This document shows, one piece after another, positions 1 through 9,994 of a stretch of 64,000 nucleotides of DNA. The DNA comes from Panicum virgatum. Its lineage: Eukaryota; Streptophyta; Magnoliopsida; Poales; Poaceae. The position numbers and the translations under genes were made by a program. The notes under the pieces are model-generated. The model had not been told where the DNA came from and did not search any database. It worked only from the letters and a program-made list of their open reading frames with translations. Where the stretch lies: positions 49,058,930 to 49,122,929 of the forward strand of contig NC_053148.1 of assembly GCF_016808335.1 (NCBI RefSeq), read 5' to 3'. The stretch's first letter is position 1, and the number at the start of each line of letters is the position of its first letter.

Positions 1-46
1 AGGTTAATTCACCCGTAGAACATTGATATCTGTGTGTCCCTGTGCA

Positions 47-620
47 CCCTGTTCCTCTAGGCGGCGCCCAGGCGGCGCCTAGGCGCGCTTAAGCGCGAGG
101 CGGAGGGTCCCCGCCTCGCCTATGGGGGTAGGCGGAACCCTAGGCGGGCTGGGTCACCGGCGAGGGAGGAGCAGGCGGCAGCAGGCTGGCTAGAGAAAGA
201 GATGGCGGCGGGTGGCGGACGGCGCGCGAGCAGGGGGCGAGGAGAGGCGGGCGGCGGGCGACACGGGAGCAGGGGCGAGGAGTGGCGGGCGTCGGGCGGC
301 GCGGAAGCAGGGGGCGAGTTGAGGCGGGCGGCGCGGGAGCAGCGGGCGGAGGAGAGGCGGGCGGCTGGAGTGCGTGAGCAGGGGATGAGGAGAGGGATGA
401 GGTTAGGATATGGGTTTGGGCTGTTTATGGGCCTTTCTATACAACTATTGGCCTACATGTGTCCTGTTTTTCTTTTTCTTATACACTTTTACTGTAAAAT
501 ATGAATGGATTTAAAACGCCTAGGGAAGCGCCTAGGAGCGCCTAGGCTCCGCTTACTCCCGACTAGACTCTAGGCTGTGGGTCACCGCCTAGATTCCGCC
601 TAGCGCCTAGCCGAACAGGG
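47..620. mobile_element. Non-autonomous hAT-type DNA transposon
   Basis: The element starts CCCTGTTC and ends GAACAGGG. Both flanks carry the identical 8-bp duplication CCTGTGCA (39-46 and 621-628), which is the hAT signature. Both ends are packed with CCTAGGCG-like units in both orientations (about 56-100 and 520-611), the usual appearance of subterminal transposase-binding sites. The body is GC-rich, then AT-rich near 400-505, and encodes no recognisable transposase. It lies in an intron of the PPR gene and ends only 69 bp before the next splice acceptor. The perfect duplication suggests a fairly recent insertion. Confidence 0.85.
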
Positions 621-689
621 CCTGTGCACATGTTTCAGCCTGTGTGGATCATGTTGGCTGCTTACTCAAGGTGTTTCTATCTCTTTCAG

Positions 690-1477
690 GGGTTGTGTGA
701 ACAAAGTGTAAATGTACTTCAGTTAATGGAGGAAGAAGGATTTGAGCCAAATCTTGTTATGCTGAATTTGTTAATCAACGCTTTTGGCACTGCTGGAAGG
801 CATTTAGAGGCACTGGCTGTATTCCAGCATATCAAGGATAGTGTATGTACCTTATCCTGAAATAAGATGAAAATGGGGATTTTTTTTTGTTGAGTATTGT
901 TTCCATTACTATGCCATATTGATTTCTTCGCACTCCTGATTACTTGTTCTTTTTTTTCTTAGGGTATGAGCCCAGATGTTGTGACATACACTACACTTAT
1001 GAAAACATTCATGAGAGCAAAGAAATTTGAAAAGGTCTGCCACTTTATCTCGGTTTTTGTTAACATAAAATAGCCATGCGTGGTAACCTGCACACAACCT
1101 CGATTTGAAATGTATTGCTTTAGGGTCGTGGCCTTCAAAACTTTCAGTTTTCTTGATTGGGATGTAGAGTATAAATTATCTGATGCTATTGAACTTGTGG
1201 AGCATCACAACTCACAAGATTCCATGTACTTGATTAATCTAAGAAGATTGAAATTATTCTGATCCTGGCTGGAATAGGTATCTGAAGTTTACAAGGAAAT
1301 GGAACGTGCTGGATGCACTCCGGACAGGAAAACTCGAGAAATGTTGCATGATGCCTCTGTTATATTGGAACAAAGAGGATGTGAGTATTTCATTTGCAGC
1401 TGACATGTTGGACTTGAAGAATGAATGCAGTGGTTGAGTGACGATGTATGCAAAATGCTTTGACAGGTATCTATTGA
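690..1477 (+). CDS. Pentatricopeptide repeat protein, C-terminal exons
   Basis: These are the last exons of a P-class PPR gene; the rest lies left of the window. Exons fit 690-842, 963-1034, 1278-1380 and 1467-1477, all with GT-AG borders and one continuous frame ending in TGA. They encode about 112 residues. Two complete 35-residue repeats are visible: one from LVMLN to GMSPD, one from VVTYT to GCTPD. A partial repeat precedes them (QLMEEEGFEP), and a short tail ends in EQRGCIY. PPR proteins bind single-stranded RNA, usually in plastids or mitochondria. By the published code (residues 5 and 35), the two repeats read N/D and T/D, predicting U and G. The target and organelle cannot be inferred because the N-terminus is missing. 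The last exon adds only three codons, so the stop depends on that splice site being right. Confidence 0.85.
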
Positions 1478-3037
1478 AATTGGAACACTTGCTATTCTAA
1501 ATGGCCCAGGTGTCAATGTTCCTAGTGTCTTGCAAATGCATGGTGAAGAAATCATCTGAAAGGAAACAGAAGGTGGGTATTAGTTTTACACCTTAATTTA
1601 TATGCTATCGTTTCTCTAGTTCTCCTATTCGGATGACACTATAAGATGGATTATCAATTTGCATAAGTTGTTCCAAGTAACTAATCCACCAAGTAGACAT
1701 TTAATTTTGTGTTATCAGTTTTATCTACTGCTGATTTGATGAAAAGAATATCTGGGAAAAAAACATTTGATTAGACTATGGAAGTTTGATGTCCATCACC
1801 TTCTATGGTGTCACTATGTATATGTAAATGTTGCCTTACCATATGAACATGTCCATGACCTCTCCATTTCAACTTTGAAGGCCTACTTGATTTACTTCCA
1901 ACATATCAGCTAATCCTTTGATCACACTTGATAGAAAGTTCCCTTTCATCAAGATGATAGCTCACTGGTATTGTTCTCCTATGCTGGGAAATAATGTGCC
2001 TGCAAAAAGTGGGACGATCACAGGATACTCTTCGTGTCCAAAACTTCGAAAAGTTTATGTTGCACAGAGAGGTGAACAAGGTCTGGGGTTTACTGATGCT
2101 GGTTTGCACTTCGGTGGCCAATCAGGATTTTTACTGGTATGCTTTAAACTTGAGTGCAAATGTCAATCAGGGTTTATGGTCAAAGACTCAAAGTAACCCT
2201 ATCAGGCATAAAGATAGAGTAAACAGAAAGCGAAAGAGTCATGAATAATGAGAAGGATATTGATAAGTATGGGGATGAAGTGCATCAATATTGTGGAAAT
2301 TCCTTATGTTGCTGTCATTCTGAGTCATATCTTAGGAACTTAGTACGACAAATAAATGTAGAAAAATATTAGGTGTACTGATTATTGACTTTGTGACTAG
2401 ATTCAGCTAACTACAGGGTCAGCTTATGTAATCAGCCATCATGTGGCTTCCAGCCAACTATATTTTTCACTAATTACAATACCTACTTTTCATTTCTCTC
2501 TTTTCTCTGTGATAAGGCTGCTTAAATTCTGCTTTATGGTAATGGACTGTAAATTAAAAGCAGGATCAATCAATTAAGATTCAGGCATCACTATTTAAGA
2601 ATTTATTTGTCTAAACACTTGATGCACAATTAATATTAGAATTGCTAACAGTTGATGCTATTTTGGTTCCTGAATTAACTTTTGCACCCAATAGTGTGTT
2701 GTCATTATTGAATTTATTTATAGGCTTCATGGTGCATGGGCAATGGTTTATACATGTACACAGAATTAAAAAAAAAAAGGAAGAACATATGAGCAGACAT
2801 TAACAATAGTAGTTTTTTCATCTTTCTTGTATTACTCATGCCCTCCTTACATACTGATTTCGTTCTCACATCTTTTATCACACAGAAAAACAGCATATTT
2901 TCATTTCCCCTGAAACCTCGAACTCTTATGCTAGCTCTGCTCTATAGTAGTACCATAAGCATTTGATAGATTTGTGATCAAGGCAGTGGAACTACTAATA
3001 AAGATGACAGGCAAGGGCGAAAGGCGATGGCTTTCGG
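1478..3037. other. PPR 3' UTR and spacer, no gene seen
   Basis: AT-rich sequence. The first few hundred bases are probably the 3' UTR of the PPR gene. The last few hundred are probably the 3' UTR of the minus-strand gene that follows. Short open frames near 1906-2248 occur on both strands but show no known domain or splice structure. Confidence 0.5.
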
Positions 3038-3937
3038 TCACTTGAGCTCCTCGTCGTCTTCGCAGTCACTGAGCAAGTCGTCAATGGCCGCCGTATGAAT
3101 CATGCGCGCGGACGCCTGCTTGACCCAGCTCGCCATCTTGGCGGTCTCCCTGCTGACCTTCACCTGCTCCTCGAGCGCCTTCTTGAGATTGCGCTGCTGC
3201 TCCTTGAGCTCGGTGACCATCCTCCTGTTCTCGTCGCCCCACTCGCCGGAGTCGATGCCGAGAACGTCGCCGTCCCCTGACCCATGGACCTTCTTGCCCT
3301 TGGTCGGCGTCCTCTGCAGGGGCTTCCTGGGGCTGGGGGAGAAGCCGAAGCAGCACGCCTGGCGCGGCGGCGGCGGCGAGGGAGAGCCGTCGTCGTCCCG
3401 GCCCCTGTTCCGCTCCCGCAGCGTCGGCCGGCCCCGCCCACCTGATCCGAACAGCTTCTCCAGGTCCTCGTCGTCGTGAACCGCCGGGACGGTGGCTGGA
3501 GGGCGCAGCTGCGGCGGCGGCGAGGAGTCGCCCTTCTTCTCGTCCGCCTCCGCCACGCCTCCCTGTGGCCGCTCGCCCTGGACCGCCGGGCTCGGTGGAT
3601 GCTCTTCTTGGACCGCCGGGGTCGGTGGATGCTCTTCTTGGACCGCCGGGGTCGGTGCGGGCGGCTGTTCAGGCGCAGCGCTCAGCCGCGGCGGGTCAGG
3701 CAGGGTGGGGTGCGGCGCGGTGGCGCTGCGGCTAAGGGTCTTGACGGGCGCGGCCGGGGCGGCGGGGAGGGACTTGAGCTTACGGAATCGGGACTCGAGG
3801 CTGGACGGGAGGGCGGAGTCGTCGGCGAGGTGGGCGGCGTTGAGCTTGGCGATCTGCTCGAGCGCGATCAGGTCGGCCGCCTCGGCGAGGATGGCGTCCA
3901 CGGCCGACATCTTGCCGCCGGCGCCCGAGTACGCCAT
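3038..3937 (-). CDS. Coiled-coil protein of unknown function
   Basis: A single-exon gene of 299 residues; the first ATG is at 3937-3935. The N-terminal 60 residues look helical, with an Ala-rich stretch then a SLESRFRKLKSLP motif. The middle (about 65-215) is Pro/Glu/Ser-rich and disordered, with a tandem EEHPPTPAVQ repeat, an acidic EDLEKLF motif and a CCFGFSPSPRKPLQ block rich in possible phosphorylation sites. The C-terminal 70 residues form a charged, coiled-coil-like helix (MVTELKEQQRNLKKALEEQ). An acidic tail, LLSDCEDDEELK, follows. The overall build, with conserved ends and a variable Pro-rich middle, resembles uncharacterised plant proteins. I do not recognise a named family and assign no function. 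High GC and strong codon bias are typical of grass single-exon genes. Confidence 0.75.
   Translation of the reverse strand: MAYSGAGGKMSAVDAILAEAADLIALEQIAKLNAAHLADDSALPSSLESRFRKLKSLPAAPAAPVKTLSRSATAPHPTLPDPPRLSAAPEQPPAPTPAVQEEHPPTPAVQEEHPPSPAVQGERPQGGVAEADEKKGDSSPPPQLRPPATVPAVHDDEDLEKLFGSGGRGRPTLRERNRGRDDDGSPSPPPPRQACCFGFSPSPRKPLQRTPTKGKKVHGSGDGDVLGIDSGEWGDENRRMVTELKEQQRNLKKALEEQVKVSRETAKMASWVKQASARMIHTAAIDDLLSDCEDDEELK
3579..3658. repeat. 30-bp in-frame tandem repeat
   Basis: Two full 30-bp units and a partial third start at 3579, 3609 and 3639, differing at about one base. They give the repeated decapeptide EEHPPTPAVQ in the minus-strand protein. Because the unit is a multiple of three, copy-number change keeps the frame, so this is a likely length polymorphism. 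Confidence 0.85.
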
Positions 3938-4595
3938 AGCGGCGCCGGTTGCGTGGAGGCGCCGGGGACCGGGATGAGAGGGGGGAGGGGGAAAGAGAGT
4001 GAGCTAGTGTGACCTGTGACTGGGAGCTGGGAGAGCGATGGGAGCGGGCTGCCGTTTCTCTTGTTGGCTGTTTAGATCACTAAAATAGTGTTAAAAAAAT
4101 CACATCGGGTACTGCGGCACGTTATAGTATTTTTTTATTTGTAGTAATTGTTATCCTACTATGACTTAATTAGGCTCAAAAGATTCGTTTCGTCATGTAC
4201 ATTAAAATTATACAATTAGTTTTTTTATTTATTTATATTTAATGCTCTATGTATGAGATAAAAAATTTGATGCGATAGGTGAATAGTAAATTTTGGAGAT
4301 AGAAATTTTCGAAGTGGACAAAGCCCTTGTCACGTCCGGCCCGTGGTGGTGAAGCCTGGTCAGGTGGGTCCGCGTGGGCCAGCGTCGGATGCCTGCGCCG
4401 CTGCGCGGCGCTTTTGACCGTTGCGGGCGGCGGCCTGGACGCGCATGAAAAGCTGAACGGTGCCGGGTCGGGCAGGCCCGGGGCGCCTCGCGGCTTCTCC
4501 GGCGGCGTGGCGGCTGACCGTGGACCCTTGTCTGAGGTGCGCCGTGAGCGTAGGCACGATCGACGACGTCGACAAGGATTCGAGATCGGTGATGC
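3938..4595. other. Promoter side of the coiled-coil gene, spacer
   Basis: The 3,940-4,070 part is the likely 5' UTR and promoter of the minus-strand gene. AT-rich sequence at about 4,080-4,320 contains a pattern like that of grass miniature transposons (TTAATTAGGCTCAAAAGATTCG), but I could not place ends. GC-rich sequence at 4,320-4,580 holds no supported gene. Confidence 0.4.
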
Positions 4596-4740
4596 TGTGT
4601 TCATTTGGTCGTGGCTGATGGCTGATACTGATTTTGTATGAGAGAACAATATTGTTGACTGACTAGTAGCTGATGGCTGGTGTTGATTTAATATGAGAAC
4701 AGTACTGCTGGCTGGTTGACTGACAAGCTAAGCGAACACA
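4596..4740. mobile_element. MITE, GTGGCTGATGGCTG family
   Basis: About 145 bp with related inverted ends (TGTGTTCATTTGG at the left, AAGCTAAGCGAACACA at the right). The interior has duplicated GGCTGATGGCTG(G) and GAGAACAGTA motifs. A second member lies at about 41,149-41,283 and a more distant relative at about 47,702. No clear target-site duplication was found. Confidence 0.6.
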
Positions 4741-4748
4741 AGCCTATC

Positions 4749-5010
4749 ACACTAAAGAGAATCTTAATAGATAAAAATATTAAATAAATTTTAAATACAA
4801 AACTAATTGTAAAACTCCGAAACTAAACTGCAAGCTGAATCTAATGAGGGTAATTAATTTATAATTAGCAAATGGTTACGGTAGCATCACTGTAGTAAAT
4901 CATGGATTAATTACTTTCATTAGATTCGTCTCGCGAATTAGCACCCATCTATGAAAAAAAAATTATAATTAGATTTTATTTAATATTTCTAAATTTAAAC
5001 TTTAGTCCCT
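4749..5010. mobile_element. Tourist-like MITE
   Basis: AT-rich element with inverted ends: the left end contains CTAAAG and ATATTAAATAAA, and the right end reads as their complement around ATTTAATATT and CTTTAGTCCC. The core ATTCGTCTCGCGAATTAG and GTAGCATCACTGTAGTAAA is shared in altered form with the elements near 32.4, 33.1 and 40.7 kb. Ends are approximate. Confidence 0.6.
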
Positions 5011-7338
5011 GTGATTCGAGATCACACACCGATTCGGTTTTCATTTCACCATGAATGGTGACGACAGGAGAGCACTGGATCCATTCCACTCCAGCCAGTG
5101 GGGCTGGGCATTTGAGCATGGCAGTAGTAGTGTCTAGTGTGATTGGCGTCCTGTCCTTGTGCGACTTCTTTTTTTTGAAATGCCTTGTGTGACGTTTTGA
5201 TGATAGCTTCTTGATGGAGAAAGCGTGGCGTGCCGGATGGCTCTTCGATTGATCCGGCCATCAAAGTCGCAACCACCAAGAATGGTACGGTAGGCTGCAA
5301 ATGTTAGGTTACACAAGTGGGTGGTAGTCGACCGGTCACATAGGGTCCAACAACGCTCACTGCCGCCGCCGCCACTCGCCCCGCGGGGTGGCGATTGCAG
5401 CGGCGGCTTTAGGGTTCTGAGTTGCCGGAGTTGGAGGAGTTGGAGGCGGCTTCCATGACCGGCGGCTGTAGCGGGAAGATCGGGGGCGGTGGTGGCGGCT
5501 CGATCGGTGGTTAAGGAGAGAATGCTCGGCCGTGTTGATCTAGTGGAACTGGATCTCTGATGGACGATGTTCGGCAGCGGAGGCAAGAAGGTCGGAGCTG
5601 TAGTGGCAGAAGAGGCGAGGAAGCAGAGAGGACGAAACAAGATAGATAGGGAGAGGGACTTGTACGACCAAACAACTCCCTGGTACGTGGTACTTCACGG
5701 GGGGCGGTGCATGTTTGCATAATTGCATCCGGTATTGGGTACGACATTTTATCGTCTTCTGGGCCGTCGAAGATCCGGTACGAGGGCTGGACCCAAAACT
5801 GGCCCATAATGCTTCTAAGTACGTAGGCTTTAGTGAGAGAGAAAAGATTAATAATGGGCCTTGTGTGCTGAGAGGTATTTCTTTCATTCGTTTTGAGCTC
5901 TCTCTCTCTGGTAGCAGAAATGGTCAATTTAGGGCTCGTCGTGTAGCAGCAGTAGCAGCCCAAACCCTTCTAAAAAAGAGGAGGTAGCGGCCCAAATCCT
6001 TATAGCAGCCCAAGCACAACGAACTCGTGATTTACGTAGTAATAATCAATTGCATTTTGAATTTCTTTTAGAAAAAGACATACAAACCCGTGCAAAACGT
6101 TTTATTGCTAATGACGGCTCAGCTCTGTAGCAGCAGGACGACAACACACAAATGGCAACAGGCAGCCCGTTCGGATGGGCTAGAGTGGCTGGGCTGCTCA
6201 GCCCAGCGAAACGGCTGCCCAGGTCCAGCCGAACGAGCCACAGCCATGTAGCCAGCTGCAGGAGAACCAGCCAGCCAGCCGTCGTAACCAGCAGGACGAC
6301 AGCACACAAATGGCAACAGGGTTACCGGTCTCTCCAGCGCCGCGGAATGCAGACGCGAACGCTGATAGCCCAAATGGCAATTGGTAGCTGGTAGCCCAAA
6401 TGGCAATTGTTACCTCGACCAAACAGAGATTCCCCCTGAAAAAGCTTTCACTAACCACAGAGAGGCTTGCGGACATGTCCACGTCGCAGTATTTGTTTTG
6501 CCAGCAAGCACAGCACATGTGCTGCCAGTTAACATTCGTGTCCAAGCTCACGTTGCCACGTGACTGGGAGTGTCCACACTTCCATGATGTCGGAGAAAAC
6601 GAAAGGCAGCAGCAGTCCCCGATTCTAGAGGACGGTGAAAGCCATAGTAATCTCAGTGGTAGGATTTTAACCTTTCCCTGGGGACTTTGGGAGCTTCTGG
6701 TTGAAACTCCATCAGAAGAGGTTTCCCGAACCCTGTTTCTGATTTCTCAAGCCCGAATTTCTGGATCAAGAGCCGGGAAATCATTTTTGTATGGCTCGCG
6801 TTAGTCAAGCGCAAGAGGCTCGTGTACATTGGCGGAGCATGCGCAAGAGGCCACGGCAAGAGGTCGAAAAGCAGAGGGGGGGTTGGAATTTGGAGGTGGA
6901 CGCACGCGGAGCTTGGCGTCCATCAGATTGGACCGACCCGCTCGCCATCCTCCCCGGCCGGCTAGTCTACGGCTTGGAACTTGGACCCTCCCGTCCCTTC
7001 CATCCCCCCCGGCCAGCAAGCGCCGCGAATCTCCCGTTCAGATCCCTCGCCCCACCTCCCCGCCCCCGCGATCGGATTCCGGAACACTGTAGCACAAGAC
7101 TCATTTTACTGTTCCGATTTGAGTACTGCAGAGCATCCGGTGCCCCCGCGATCCGATCCTTCGTCTCCTCCTCCCGTGTGTCGCGCGGCATCAACCCGTC
7201 GGGTGCTCGAGTCTCTGCGGATTCTCGCGTGCTTGCGAGTCAACCTGGACTCCCCTCCGGTCAGGATTGCTGGCTCTGCCTGCCGCTGACCCAGGAGGAG
7301 GAGGAGGAGGAGGAGGGAAGAGCGCGCGGCAGCCGGCG
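5011..7338. other. Spacer and 5' region of the Cys/His-array gene
   Basis: No gene with a recognisable domain was found. GC-rich stretches near 5,330-5,480 and 6,800-7,200 produce many overlapping open frames on both strands, which is expected from composition. The last few hundred bases (about 6,790-7,338) are a CpG-rich block ending in a GGA run (about 7,292-7,316), probably the promoter and 5' UTR of the gene starting at 7,339. Confidence 0.45.
6132..6320. repeat. Dispersed direct repeat pair
   Basis: A 30-bp sequence (GCAGGACGACA...GGCAACAGG) occurs at 6132-6161 and 6291-6320 with one mismatch. A second short pair, TAGCCCAAATGGCAATTG, lies at about 6367-6384 and 6390-6407. Together they suggest local slippage-type duplications. 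Confidence 0.7.
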
Positions 7339-9331
7339 ATGGACGCCGGAGGAGGGGTGCGGGCGCAGGGGGTCAACCCGGACTGCCCCAACGCCGCCAA
7401 CCCCTTCCACCGCTGCGCCGAGTACTGCCCCGTCCCGGCCCCCAGAGCCGCCGCGCCCAAGCCGTCCCCGCCTCGTCCCCGCCCGGCGCAGAACGGGACC
7501 GGGCATGGGGACGGCGCGAGGCGGGTGGTTCCCGCTGCCGCCGACGACTCGGAGGCCGGAGCGGAGCGGGCGGTGAACCCGGTCTTCCCCGTCCCGGCCC
7601 CACGAGCGGCGGCCAAGTCGCCCCCGCCGCCGCCTCCGCCTCCGCCGGGGCCGGGCCACGCGGCGCAGAACGGGACCGCGCACCGCGACGAGGAGGAATG
7701 TGAGATTACGGCCGCCGACGATTCGGAGGAGGAAGGCGAGCGCATCGAAGAGTCTCCGCATGTTGGCGGGCCGAGGAGGAGCCCGCGGCCGCCGGCGAAG
7801 GACGAGGAGGCTGCACGAGATGGGCAGCGGCAGGCGGTCAACCCGGACTGCCCCAACGCCGCCAACCCTTTCCACCGTTGCGCCCAGTACTGCCCCGTCC
7901 CGGCACCCAGAGCCGCGGCCATGCATCCACCGCCGCCACGGGGAGACGAGGGGAGCACGCGCAGTGACCCTGGCGACGTGCACCCCAGGCCGCGCCGCCG
8001 CGACAAGGGCGGTGGCTCCGGGGGCCTCCCCTTCTACGTCTTTCGTAAGCTCCTCTTTCTTTCTGTCTGCAACGACGGCGTCCGTCGCGGAAGCTCCGCA
8101 AGCATATTACCATCTTCACGCGCTCCCTTAAGAGAGTTCCATATTTGTGCGAGTCATCGCAGTGCGCGAAGGTTCCGATGCAGACGGCAAGAAGGTGGAT
8201 CCTCGCTGCCCCAACGCGGCCAACCCATTCCACGTCTGCACCGACCATTGCCTTGCCAAGATGGCTGAGGCCGGACGCTCGTCGGAGGGTGGCAAGTCGC
8301 CCTTATCCATCTTTTCTCGCCACTCACGCCGTTCCTCGTCCTCCTCCGAAGGTTGTTGCTTCATCACCTGCTTGCCAATGTTAGCTGGTCTCCTACGAGT
8401 TGACGTCTTAGGCAGCTCGAGGAGATGAGCAGCTTATTGGCAATTGCACTAATAAATTTCCGTGTCTGCTTGTTGGTTGCATCAGAGGGTAGTGCGAAGT
8501 CAGCTGGAAGTAGGAAGGTGGATTCAAAGTGTCCCAACGCCGGCAATCCGTTCCATGAATGTGGTGAGCATTGTGCCGCCAAGATGCAGCAAGTGGAGCA
8601 GCACAAGGGGACCAAAATGCAGTCCCCACGAAAGAAAGGTAGAGCATTGCATACTGATGGGCATAGGCATACTCCGTGTCTCTGGTGCTATGGAACCCAT
8701 GCACTAATTAGTTCATTGCATTGCAATGGTGTGGTTGAATTGTTATATTGGTCCTCCTGCCAACTGTTTGCCAATTATGTTGGTTGTCATCCAATAAATT
8801 CATCAACTATTTTATGTTTCATTAAATTGTAGAGGGAAATTGTGCCTGTATTTGCTTCTGTTATATGTAAAGATGTTACCTGAGGGTTTCCTTCTGTTAT
8901 TTTGAATTTGCATTGCCGTAACCATATTGGTTGTCATTGCAGGTGGAAAGAATGTTGCGTTGGTTCAGAATTGGAAGGTTGATCCGAGGTGCCCTCACGC
9001 GTCTAATCCATTCCATATGTGTGCCCAATATTGCTTTGATCATTTGAATGAAACAGCGCAGACAAGTGCAACCAAGTCAGGTGTGTTGTTCTGGTCTCCC
9101 TGAAACTTCACGCATTGTACACATGGGATTCACAGCATTGCCGTAAGGGTCAGTGAACTCTCTCTGGCTGATATATTTATACTTTGCAATTTATCTGTTT
9201 ATTTTTCAGATAAGAAAAAAGGCAAGGCTGTTTCTAAAGAAGTGAAAAGAGAAATCAATCCAGGTTGTACCAACGCATCCAACCCCTACCACGAGTGTGG
9301 TGAACACTGTACGAGAAAGGGTGATAGGTAG
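7339..9331 (+). CDS. Cys/His (CHCC) motif-array protein
   Basis: Five exons: 7339-8044, 8163-8288, 8486-8638, 8943-9080 and 9210-9331. This gives about 414 residues; a second acceptor at 8172 would give 411. ATG 7339 has a strong context (GCGATGG) and is the first ATG in the frame. The protein is an array of six copies of [VI][DN]P-x-C-x7-H-x-C-x3-C, for example VNPDCPNAANPFHRCAEYC. Two copies lie in exon 1 (7372-7428, 7837-7893) and one in each later exon (8195-8251, 8518-8574, 8978-9034, 9254-9310). Linkers are Pro/Ala- or Lys-rich. The invariant Cys, His, Cys, Cys set could bind a metal; this is inference. The downstream gene, SYF2, has two copies of the same motif at its N-terminus. All four introns are phase 1. 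There is no signal peptide, membrane segment or known catalytic domain. I know no function. Confidence 0.8.
7372..7920 (+). repeat. Repeated 84-bp motif unit inside exon 1
   Basis: Unit A (7372-7455) and unit C (7837-7920) are nearly identical in DNA and encode the motif followed by PVPAPRAAA. Between them, 7573-7614 keeps both ends of the unit (VNP...PVPAPRAAA) but lacks the whole Cys/His core, as if 42 bp were lost between the two CTGCCCC-like sites in the unit. Exon 1 therefore once held three copies. Confidence 0.8.
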
Positions 9332-9689
9332 ATGGGGAAGGTAACTACGCTCACTAGTTCACTATATTTTAAGAATAATTGGTCAATTGATGATAACTTA
9401 AGAAAGCATTCTTCAATTTTGATGAGCATCAAGCCAAAGTTAGGAGGTTTTAAATTTCAACTTGCTAGGCCCTTTTCGACCAAGTTAAAAATTTGGTATT
9501 GTAATATGCTTAGCAAACTTCCTCTTGACTGAGTCCATGACTTATTTAAGGATAGCTAATTATCTTTCGGTCAATTGCCAAATTAATGTTGATCACACAG
9601 AAAGCGGAGAACCTCTGTAAGGCTGTCCCTGAAGAACTCTCAGGCTTCTATTGTTCAATACTCTCCATGTTTTTATTGTAGAGAATCAA

Positions 9690-9991
9690 GGCCCCGTTTG
9701 GCAGGGCTTCGGCTCTTCCAAAAACAGCTCCGGCTCTGGCTCCTCAGATGGAGCGGCTTCTCTGGTGGAGTTGGAGCCGTTTTAGAAAATGTTTGGCAAA
9801 ACAGCTTCACTTGTTAGATTGATGTGTAAGCCGCGTGAAGCCACGATTTCATGGCTTCACCTTGCCTGTGTAAGCCGCCGACGGCTTCAGAACCGGCTTC
9901 ACGTGTGAAGCCGGTCCTGAAACAAACGTTTGGGAGGGCTTCACGTGAAGCCGCTCGTGAAGCCCTCCCAAGAGCCGTGCCAAACGGGCCC
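9690..9991. mobile_element. Tourist-like MITE, GTTTGGCA family
   Basis: Left end GGCCCCGTTTGGCA and right end TGCCAAACGGGCCC are flanked by the 3-bp duplication CAA (9687-9689, 9992-9994). The interior contains many GGCTTC/GAAGCC units in both orientations, so it can fold extensively. The element at 44,276-44,586 has the same ends and the same build with GGCTCC/GGAGCC units. It sits about 360 bp after the stop of the Cys/His-array gene, probably at or beyond its 3' UTR. Confidence 0.75.
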
Positions 9992-9994
9992 CAA

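Noticed and set aside
202..504. 100-codon open frame in the first 600 bp
   Set aside because: It lies wholly inside the hAT-type element, is Arg/Gly-rich from GC-rich sequence, and has no domain.
7191..8006. Long minus-strand open frames opposite exon 1 of the CHCC-array gene
   Set aside because: They are shadows of a GC-rich coding exon; the plus-strand frame has the conserved motifs and correct splice sites.
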